Below the pieces are notes generated by a model. That model was not told the origin of the DNA. It was given only the letters and a program-made list of their open reading frames with translations, and ran no database searches. Below are positions 44,001-56,000 of a DNA stretch of 64,000 bases, piece after piece. The DNA lies in the NCBI GenBank assembly GCA_026874595.1, contig CM049314.1, positions 36,375,229-36,439,228 on the forward strand. The letters are read 5' to 3'. The stretch is from Sipunculus nudus. Lineage: Eukaryota; Annelida; Sipuncula; Golfingiida; Sipunculidae. Position 1 is the stretch's first letter; each line of letters starts with the position of its first letter. The translations under genes and the position numbers were made by a program.

Positions 44001-47000
44001 AATATCATCTTCTGAAGTAAAAAGCAGTATTCAAGTGAATTAAACAAGGGACCCATGGGTCACATCACTCAACTGAATTTTGGAAATATTAGTAACTGCA
44101 AAATATTTTTTTCTTTTGGTTTTTCATGTATATTATCATTAGAAAAGCTATGAGAAAATGACCCTGCTAAAATGAAACTCTGTAAATTATAGAACAATGG
44201 ACATGAGCTAAACCATTTAGTGATGCGCCAAGGAACAAACAGGCCTAGGGTAAGTGTTATATAAAAGTAACATTTCATAAACAAATAATGCGTGAAGGTA
44301 ATTAAGTTTTCAAAAGTTAAATATATGGCCATATGAGTTAAAAATTTATCCCACAAAGTTTGACCAATATTCCTAATTTTAATACAAAGTTAACAGTGTT
44401 GTTCACACCTAGGCCCTGCCAGCTTTAAGAGATACAAATGAAATCCTACAAAGTATTTATATCTTCTTGAATCTTGTCAGTTAATTTTAAGATTCATCTA
44501 GTTCATAGTAACAGGTCTGTCAACAGAATGGTATGGGGGGGGGGGGGGGGAGAGAAATGCTCCCAGTGTTATGGTATTAACTACAGACAGCCTGATCAAG
44601 CTCAACTCAGTGGAGAGAGGGCTTGCCCTAGTGATGGAATTGCATAACATGCAAGCAACCTAGAGAGCTGCACTGAATGAACTACAGTGACCAAAGTGGA
44701 CTGCTTGACAATGTAAGGGAATACAACAAGAGCCACCAAAAAAATTCAATAACTAGCCTAATTTTGCAGCTTTTATTTTCAAATTTCAGATTTTGACAAA
44801 TTAAATCCATATGTGCACATGCTGTGAAAATTTAATCCACAGTACTTACATGTTGTGGCCAAAGTTGGGCAAAATTTAAGGTACCAATTTTTTATTTTTG
44901 CTAATATCTTAAACAAGGGACCTATGGGTCACGACGCTCAGCTGTTATATATGATAAAAAAATATTTTTTAGAAATGAGGCACATGCTGGTTTTGTGTGG
45001 TAATAAATATAAGCTGTATTATGAGTTGTATGTATGATTTTGATAGTATCTTTGGAGACAGGGAAGAGGATTAATTTCATTTATTTTATTAACAAATGGA
45101 GTGCTATTGTCACACAGATTTTGACTTGGCCATATAACTTATAAGCAGAACATATAATATAAGAGTTTAACTATTTATTAAAAATATTACAAATACTGTC
45201 CCAAATATAATTTTTATTAAAAATAATAAGAGAATCATATGATTTTTTAAAATGAAATATAACTGATATGATTATTAAAATAATATTAAAGAATATATTC
45301 ATGAATGCATTCATGAATACATTTTGAAAGTATTTGCACGAGTATTCATATACTTTCATTTTTACCTGAATTCCCATTCTTTATGCAAGAAATTTTATAA
45401 TGGAGTACATAATCATATACGTATTTAAATACAATTACAAAGTATTTGCACCATGTCTGGTATTTATTCAGTTTTCACCAAACAATGATTTTGAGAATCC
45501 AGAATATACAAAATTCACACATTTAAATAATGATCATAAGTACCTGGTTTTATGGCTTTTATTTATATTAAAAAATAACTGTAAAAAATTCATTTTGGAC
45601 TAATTTCACATCAATGTACACACTAGACACAGTAGGAATCTAGATTAATATTATCAACTGCATCTTTGTCTATCATTAATTTCCTTCATATAATCCCTAA
45701 TGATTAGTAATGAATAATATGATTTACTTCTTTATCATTAAAAATGAACTGAAAAATGCCATAGGTGACTGCATGGTGTTATTTGGAATATGTGACATTC
45801 TACCCATCGATACAAGATTCTTATATCATCAGTAACTGCAAGTTAATTTCCTGTTATTATAAACTAACAAATTCCTTTTCTATTTTTCTTTAATTTGTTA
45901 TTAAAAACCAAGAAAAATTTATTAATTTATTGTTTATTGTTATGTTGTTGGTTAAAACTACTAGATGAGTTGGGTTGGACACCTGGATCAACTGTGGCTG
46001 GCCATAAGCTGCCTGGATTCTCCCCTCAAGCGTGCATAATTTGATGAAAGGTCAACAAGGTCAACATACTGGTGACTCAAGAGGGGCTGGAGAGAGCCAA
46101 AGTCTGACAGGGTCTCATAAAAAACATTAATAAAAGCTACAATATTTGGCCAATTTCTTTCAGCTTTCTAAACTAAAAAGCTGAAATCCTTATGTGTGCA
46201 TGATATGAAAATTATATCAACAGTGCTCTCAGGAAACAAACGTGCCATGGTCACAGTTGGGCAAAATTTAAGGTACTAATTTTATATTTATACTAATAAC
46301 TTATAAAATTTGAAAAATTCAGAACTAATTTTGGGTATTCAATTGAATCTTGATTAAATAAAGTTACATCCTTGACAATAAAATCTCTAGCTTCAGCAAT
46401 GCCCTTGTTAAGGGAGTAAATATATTTCTTGATTTTTTACAAAGTGCATTATGTTTGGGCCCATAACTTAAAAAAAATACCCAATACTGACATCATTTCT
46501 GGCATGTGCATAGTGAATGTATAGAAAAATATGTATATTATATATGATCAAAGTCAGATCAGTGGTTTTGATATTAGGCAGTCTTAAAGTGTAACAATGA
46601 GTTTTTAATGGAAAAATGAAGTTTTTCATTGATATCTCGAAGGAATTAAGTCCTAGTGACCAAATTCTTGGCATGGTAGGGGATTTTGGAGAAATCTAAC
46701 TGTATGCCAAATTTAAGGAACTTAGAGCTGAAGCTCGGTAGCTGAGCTCTAGCAAACTGCATAACACTAGCAATATGTGACATGGTGCTTGAAAACTTGA
46801 ATAAAATCTACAGTTTTTGATCAACTGGTTTCAAATTTTTGGTGTTAACAGTTGAAATGCTAACAAATCATGCTGTGAAAATTAAATCCACAGCAGTTAC
46901 AGCAAAAAAACGTGCCATGGTCAAAGTTGGGCAAAATTTAAGGTACCAATTTTTTATTTTTGCTAATATTTTAAAAAATTTAAAAGATTTTGATCTAATT

Positions 47001-50000
47001 TTGGGTATACAATTTAATTTTGATTAATAAAAGTAATATTACTGGAAAAAAAGTGCTTAGCTTTAACAAGTTTTGTGTTAAGTGATAAAATTTCTTTCCT
47101 GATTATTTACAAAATGCATTATGTTTGGGCCCATAACTTTTTTAAATTATATAATACAGACCTAAATTCTGGCATGTACATAGGAATTATATAGAGGATT
47201 ATTTATAGGAAATATGAGGAAAAACAGATGAGTGGTTTAGATATTAGGCAGTCCTGAAGTGTGAAAATAGGTTTTTAATAAAAAATTGAGGTTTTTCCTT
47301 AATTTCTCAAAGGAATGAAGTCGCAAAGACCCAGTTTTCGGCTTGGTAGGAGATCTTGGGGACATCTAACATTATGCTGAATTTTGAATTCCTAGGTCTT
47401 ACGGTTTCAAAACGTGCCACATCTACGGACAGACGGACGGACGGACAGACAGACGGACGACGGACAATGGACCACGACTATAGCTCAGATGACTTAGAGT
47501 CAGCTGAGCTAAAAATGTAAAAGATTTTGATCTAATTTTGGGTATACAATTTAATTTTGTTTAATTTAAGTTATCAATAGTAATAACTGTGTCAGATTAA
47601 GAGAAGTAAGCACTGCAACATCATATGCATGTTTACCCAAACAGAAGGGGCAAACAATTCCAAGTGGCCCATTTATACTTTGGTTGAAGCAAAATGATTG
47701 TTCGATACACAGGGTTCCCACTCAAACCTTAGTATAAAATTTATGGACCATATGTATAAGGTTTCCTGGACCGATCACTTGATTACTCATACAATTTTTG
47801 ATTGATGGCTATGGTTGCTGATAAATTTTTTTCATGCAGATGATTGATGCTCCACTTAGTGCTGTCTCATTCACACAGTTAATGGAGATCACTGAGAGAC
47901 TCCCACAAGTCTCAGAGCAGATAATTTGAGATAACAATAGGGATCAAGGCTACATCAAATGGCCATCACACTTTCCACAACATTCAAAGGACATTTAACT
48001 GAAATGCACAATTTTAAGGATTTAATGGATTTCTGGTCAAATTCCTTAAAAATTGAAGGATATTTATATACTAATAGTGATATCCAGCAGTTGTTAATTC
48101 TTGGATTTTCATGTTTTTTTCATATATGAACCCATAAAACACCACTTAATTCTAGACAGCCATTATCCAGACAGCCGCCAAGGCTACATACTCAGCAAAT
48201 TGTGAACTTCTCTCACATAACATAACAATTACCGATCAGAGAGATTGATTTAAGGGGCTAATACCAGCTGTTTATGGTCAGATACAGCAGGGCATTACAG
48301 AATCAACTTCATATAGGATCAGCAATAAAGAAAGAAACAATGATCTACTCGACATTTAGAAATAAAAGAAATAATATGTGACGTAAAGAAACTTATGGTG
48401 TATATAGAAATTAAAGTAAGAATTATTCTAAAAATAGTAAAAGTAAACTTTTAAGATTTTAAGATTTATTCTAATGTCACAAGTTTACAAATGTAAAAGT
48501 AGAAATTAAATGTATGGAGTTATGTATAACTAAGTTAAATTAGGTGTACCAATTAGCAGAGCTGTAAATTGTTTATTCAATTACAGCTTGGCATACATGT
48601 TGCCTTTACATTATCAAACACTTACAAATGTATTCATAAAAAGTGATGACAGGTGTGGGGGTGGAGCAAACAAGATGCTTTGCCATGACAACAGCCCCCA
48701 TTGACAGCCAAACAGCACTAAAAAAGTCTGGTCCTCTAACATCTGAGGCTGCCTGTTAAGTCTAAAGGATAATGTTTATTGATCTTACAAATGTCAACAC
48801 AGGCGAGAAAAATTATACCAATAACACACTGTTAGCTGTTTTGGCTTTTCACACCATAAAGGTCTGTTTGATGGAATGCTAGTTTATTGATAGTTTGGAT
48901 TACATTAACATGCTGCACAAGTCCGTTCTTTTTGTCTATTTGCTGCATGTTATAACAAATAAAGCACTAAAATGATCAATACTATGAAAAGAAGCAGTTT
49001 TTAATGAGGAATTAATTCTTCCCTAAAATCTGAGCAGTTGCAAGCACTGCTTAGAACAGGATATGGCTGACTGCAATATTAATGTGGGCCATCTTTATCA
49101 ACATTAAAGTTTAGACCAGCATAATTTTTTTCAGACCCGTAGAACAGAAATCAGGAACTTTCATGTGGTAAAACACAGGGATGTAATAATGCACTGAAGA
49201 ATGGATGCATTGAATTGCAAGCAAGCAATTAAATTGTAGTGGATTATTACACACCTAATAGATATATTGCATATATGCCCTAAATCTACTTATAACGAGC
49301 TACATTTTTCTTTTATTTGCTGAAATTTCCGAACATCCACTTGGAAAAATTGCTATTTTTTTTAAAGTCCAAAGTTTATTACTTCAGCAAGAACTAAATC
49401 AAGAATTGAATGAAAGAATCGATAAATGAATTAATTGTAAAGGTCCTCATGATTCACAGGCCTCGTAAAACATTTACCTTTTCCAAAAACACAGGAACTG
49501 CATCTACGACGACGGCTGATGAGCGCGGCAGGGCCTCCATCATGTATGTCAAAGCACGGCAAGCATGGTGCATGATATCAAAGTTGTGGTCAATCTGTAG
49601 CAGCGTGATCAGTGCTGGTACCACCTGTTTGACAGGGAAACCTGCCAATGTGTCCTCATTCCCCATTACAAGCAGCTGTAAGACACAAAGAACTGGTTAT
49701 TGAAGGGGTCTCTTCTAACATCTGAGGTTTAAAGTGAACCTGTCAATTACAACCACTGTAGGGACTGACCAAATTGGTCGTAATTTAGGGGTGGTGGTAT
49801 TTTGTTAAATTCTAAGTTACCTGGATCATATATTCAGGACCAAGAAAGGTGGTTGTAATTGTGAAGTGGTCACATTTGTGGGGTGGTGGCAAGAAAGGGT
49901 TCCACTGTATTAAATAAAGATTCTCCCTTGAACCTTCATTAAAGAACCCCCAGTGCACAGGCTGCCCTTTTTGTTTATATTCATGTGTTTTATAACATGT

Positions 50001-53000
50001 GGGGGCATCAAAATCAAACATGTCAAACATGAGCATCTACAGGCTAATCAAATGAGCCAGAGGTTTACAATGACAATAGATGGTGTTGCTTCACATGTTC
50101 TCAACAACAAAATCTGCAGTTTGCCATCAACCAACTCTTGTTTCAAAGGCTGTACAGAGTTTACCAACAGCATGTAGATACAGATGAACAAGCAAATTCG
50201 TGAAATTAATGTCCCCCGCTTTGGAATCTTGTTGTTTTTCGTGCTTGATAAAGGACGGACAGACAGAGTGATAGACGGACAGACTGCTAGACTCTCCAAA
50301 ACAAATCCCATCTAGGGTATGCATGAGAGCAATCACTGACCAAAATTTGAATGAAATTGGATAATATTTAGGAAAGTTATTGCTCGTAAATATAAACCTG
50401 ACAGACAGACAGACAAAGTGACAGACAGTCAGACAGACAGACGCCTGACACCCCAAAACCAATCCTAACCAAGGTATGCATGAGAGCAATCACTGCCCAA
50501 AATTTGAATGAAACTAGATAATATTTAGAAAAGTTATCGCACGGAAACAAAAACCTGACCGACAGACAGACAAAGTGACAGACAGACAGATAGACAGAAG
50601 CCAGACACTCCAAAACCAATCTTAACCAAGGTATGCATGAGAGCAATCACTGACCTTAATTTGGATGAAATAGGATAATATTTAGGAAAGTTATCACAAG
50701 GAAAAGAAACCTGACAGATGGACAGAGAGATAGACAGAATGACAGACAGACAGCTAGACAGACAAACCCAAAACAATGTCCCCCGCATCTGCAGAGCGGG
50801 GGACAACAAGCTCATGGGGGCATTATAAGAACTTTCCTTGGCAGGAATGAACTATGGATTTAAAAAGTTATCAATGAAAGCAAGAAAGCACAAATTCTAA
50901 ATGGAGTAGGGTGAACAGCTTGCCTAAATGGACAAATTCAAAGCAAACAAACTATCATAGAAAATTTCAAGACCCTATCTCAACAGGCTTCATTCTCCCA
51001 CCCTGATCTGTAAACATAATAAAGTTTTGAAAGAGATCCATGAAATGTTCTTTAATGATCTTGCTTACAAGGACAGTCTATGGTGGTGGTGGTTGCTGAA
51101 GCAGAATGGTCAGCAAACAAAGAATCCCCAATTTTTTTGTTTGGGGATAGAATCACACTGGTTACTTTGACAGATACCAGAAAAAGATGAACTAGAATGG
51201 TTTTGTTTTTGCAATCAAAACAACATATATATCCCCCATCCCAAAATTAATGATCCAAAAAAGTGATATTTTCTTTACAGAAATCATACATTTCCACTGA
51301 GCTGACCTTGGTAGTTACAACTGGTGTATCAAATTTAAGAGGAAAAACCTTGCAGTACTTCAGATGTTATGGGGCTCACAAAAATCTAATTTCCACAAAT
51401 TTGACCATTAAGATCACCAGTTCTTGACCCTTTTTGAGATTTTAGCTTAAACAATGCATGTATCAAATTCAAAGTGGAAACATGCAATGCTTCAAAAGTT
51501 ATCATGTTCCCAAGAAACCAACAGATGAACACTGATAATGATAGAAGACAACACTGAAACCAACATTTATTAGGGCGGGGGGGGGGGGGGGGTTTACCTT
51601 TTGTAATATTAATATATAACCTGGCAGTAACAGAACTAAGGTATCATTTACAGAAGGCTGAAGTACTGATTTTATACAACAAAGAGCAGTTCCAAATACA
51701 GCCAGCACGTATTAATCATATTGAAATTTACATGCAAGCTCGGTCTGAAATAAACAGCCACGCCATTGATCGCCATTATTATTTTCACATAAAACTGCGT
51801 CAGCCATGACTGACCTTCATTTAAATTAAATTCTATCTGCGGCAAGTGATCAGCTTGCTCCTAAAATATCACGCTAATTGTCTGGTATGAAAGGGAACAG
51901 AATTAAGGTTTCACCAAAGAATTAAAAAGGCAAATTTTTATTGTGACAAGCTAAACATTATATAAGACGGTAAATAAAGTGCATGACAGACAGTGGCAGT
52001 AAATAAAGATTTCAGGTTGTCAATACCTGGCACAAGGATATTTTATGGTATGCTAATATGACCATACCTGGGCATTAAAGGAAATAAGAATCAAAGTTAA
52101 TTATATTCTACGGAGTGCAGCGGCAGGAGCAAGTTCTATTTACGGACGGATTTGCGCACAGGCTACTCGCGATCGAGTTTCAATTCTGCCATTTCTACAG
52201 TATTCAACTTGGTGGGGGTTAAAAAAAGTGGCCTTCCATCACTTTAATGAGGAGGTTTAGGTCTCGTTTATTGATCCTGCTGGATTAAAACTGCTGGAGG
52301 ACCAGTCTGAATTAGACCCACACCTAACTTGTCAGTGCGGCACAAATCCGCCGCTCCGCATTTCACGCTCTACCTAATTAAACAAATTAACTGTCAGGCT
52401 ATTTATAGTTAAACGTCTTTCTGATGATAGTCAGTAGCTCTTATCTGAAGCTGACGGGAAGACGAGCAACAGACAGAATGGAGAACCTAATTCACATTTT
52501 CAATGATGTTTTATCAGTGATGTAAGACCACCAGGAGAAATTTACACTTGTGACAAACAGACAGATGTAAAATATGTTGTAAATCTAATGAGTTTGGTCA
52601 CATATTAACCTTCCGGACATTAGGGAACTTTGATGCTTTAACAAACAAGAGCGGTCACCATGCCGTAAAGTCTGATGGTAATTACAATAATAATTATATG
52701 ATGCGCCAGTAATTGGCTAATATTAAATACAGGCCGCACACTAATTACCCTCTCAATGACAATTTATAATAATAATTTACCATTTTTTTTAAAATAAAAC
52801 TTGATGGAATGATTAGTCCTGAAGTCAAGAAGAAACTGAGAAATTTAATACACATATCTAATATATAATACATTTTTGCCTGTGGATGATCATCATATTT
52901 TACTCATTTCAATCATTCAACCACCGGAAGAATAAAAATGACGATATGTGTTATTTGTATTCCTTGTGGGCATGCACAAGACAATTTGTTATATCTGAAT

Positions 53001-56000
53001 AATGTACTGTACTCTTGCAGATCCTTAACCTTTCTAACATGAACAGCTACACAGTACAGGCAACCAAGCACAACAAGAGTGCATAATACCTTCGTCTTAA
53101 GTCTTGTGACCTCTATAAATGTGCGCAGATTTTGTAGAGAATTAAATTCAGGTGGGAAAGTCTACTGGTAAATTTATTGGTAAATATTCAAAATGAGAAA
53201 AATCATGAAAATCCATCAGATTTTTATGTCATTATGTCACCACTGGTGCTCTCTGACCTAGAAAAATATGTATGTATTTACTGGGAATCAAACGTAGGCA
53301 AAATATCATTTTGGTTAAATTTTGGTTAATATTTATAAATATTAAGTTATATCCATCATACCGTATTTATTCTAATTTGGCAACCACTTAAAAATAATTA
53401 ATTTTCTCAGAGGTCGAGATAATGGAGGATATTTGAAAATTATCTTCCTGCAGAATTTGAGGTGGTCGAGATTTCAGGTGCACACGGTTTGATAACCTTC
53501 CCTAGAGCCGCAGAGCCGCTCTGACACTCGAGCGGTCATATGAACTGAGTGATAATTTGGTCCTTTATAAGTTGTTTTGTTAGCTAAACAGTATTTCCTA
53601 CAAACGGGCTTCCAACCGTCACATGAATTACACGGTTATGGTTAATCAGACTGAGCTCAATCACTTTACAAAATGATCACTACTTCGCGTATTGGTATGA
53701 TGACATAGACGGCAACTCATGTTATTACCAATTGTTTCAAGTTAACCCACCAGGCGGCGATATCGGCGGGCCGAAAAGGGACAAGCAGCTGCACAAGTTT
53801 GAAGAATACTTTATAAAAATAACTGCCTATTATCAGATAAAATTTATTTGCATAATACGTAATAAATATAGGAAAGTAAAGGCGCGTTAAAATATATACA
53901 ACCGGAAATGGTCCTAGCTCGTGTGCCCTCGAACGCGGTCACCAATCCAAAAACTAACCGGGGTCGTTTAAACTTAACTAAGATGACTTTTTTAACTGTA
54001 TCACTGTTGTTCCACCACGCATGATTCCCCGTGGGTTGTAAATATTATTGCTAATTATCCCACGTGAATCGCACACGAGACACGTGCGTACCAGGAATGG
54101 TACACGAGTTTGCTTCGTCACAGACACCCATTTGGAACTTGAACGCATTATCATGTTTATATATAATGAAAAACGCATCTTTGTAACTTCAAAAATTTTA
54201 TTGGAAACAAGTTTGATGTGGATATTCCGTGTAATAAGAATCTAGTCAGAAACAAACTGCGGTGACCGTGAGAGACGGAGGCATTACACCTTAACATCGT
54301 CGACAGAAAACATCGTCGGCAGTCGCGAAATTAGAGTCATTTTAGAAACTAGATATTTCTTGGCACCGCAGGTGCCATAGTATCCCCAGACAATTAATCC
54401 CCCCCCCCTTTAAGAATAGGCCCCCCATCTTCAGCAACAATTAATATCAGACCACACTCATAGAAAAGGTCATTCTCATAGAAAAGGTCATGATCCAAAT
54501 TTCAATATACATCATCCCCTAACCCATGTCTATGTATATGCAAGAAATCTGTCCATTAGTTTTTGACTTATAATGCTCACAATACTGTTAAGTGGCAATG
54601 ATGGGGTATTAAACAGCACGAAAACAAGTAAAAGAATAACAGGTGGCACCACCTGTTTCCCGTACATGACAACACTATCCAAGATCTTCGTTCAAGTTGA
54701 TTTTTGGACCAATCAATGCATCCCTTATTGAGAAATTAATGATTTTGTGTGATTTTCACCATATATGGCAATATTCAAGTTCTAAGCCACTCACTGGAAA
54801 GGTCATGACCCCTATTCAAATAAACATTATCCTATAACCCATATCCATGTATATGCATAATATGAAAGAAATTTGTCCATTAGTTTTTGACTTATAATGC
54901 TCACAGTACTGATAAATGGCAATGATGGGGTATTAAACGGCACAAAACAAGGAAAAGAATAACAGGTGGCGCCACCTGTTTCCGGTACATGACAATACTT
55001 TCAAAGATCTTCGAACATGTTGATTTTTGGACCAATGCATGCATCCCTTATTGAGATATTAATGATTTTGTGTAATTTTCACCATATATGGCAATATTCA
55101 AGGTCAAGGCCACTCTAATAGGAAAGGTCATGACCCCAATTTATATATACATCATCCCATAACCCATGTCTATGTATATGCATAATATGAAAGAAATCTG
55201 TTCATTAGTTTTTGACTTATAATGCTCACAGGTTATAAATGTACTGTTAAGTGGCAATGATGGGGTATTAAACGGCACGAAAACAAGTAAAAGAATAACA
55301 GGTGGCGCCACCTGTTTCTGTTACATGACATTACTATCCAAGATCTTCGGTCAAGTTGATTTTTGGACCAATGCATGCATCCCTTATATGAGAAATTAAT
55401 GATTTTGTGTGATTTTCACCATATATGGCAATATTCAAGGTCAAGGCCACTCATTGGAAAGGTCATGACCCCTATTCAAATTAACATTATCCTATAACCC
55501 ATATCCATGTATATGCATAATATGAAAGAAATTTGTCCATAAGTTTTTGACTTATAATGCTCACAGTACTGATAAATGGCAATGATGGGGTATTAAACGG
55601 CACAAAACAATTAAAAGAATAACAGGTGACGCCACCTGTTTCCGGTACATGACAATACTTTCCAAGATCTTCGAACATGTTGATTTTTGGACCAATGCAT
55701 GCATCCCTTATTGAGATTATAATGATTTTGTGTAATTTTCACCATATATGGCAATATTCAAGGTCAAGGCCACTCTAATAGGAAAGGTCATGACCCCAAT
55801 TTATATAAACATCATCCCATAACCAATGTCTATGTATATGCATAATATGAAAGAATCTGTCCATTAGTTTTTGACTTATAATGCTCACAGGTTATAAATG
55901 TACTGTTAGGTGGCAATGATGGGGTATTAAACGGCAAGAAAACAAGTAAAAGAATAACAGGTGGCGCCACCTGTTTCCGGTACATGACATTACTATCCAA

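Noticed and set aside
49752-49909. Possible second pogo-like TIR fragment ending GGGTTCCACTGTA
   Set aside because: Only one terminus is convincing; the left end and target duplication could not be placed.
50127-50815. Cys/Ser-rich minus-strand frames ([12 protein letters not shown])
   Set aside because: They are translations of the GACAGACA array in the H7 units; no signal-peptide or cysteine framework beyond repeat periodicity.
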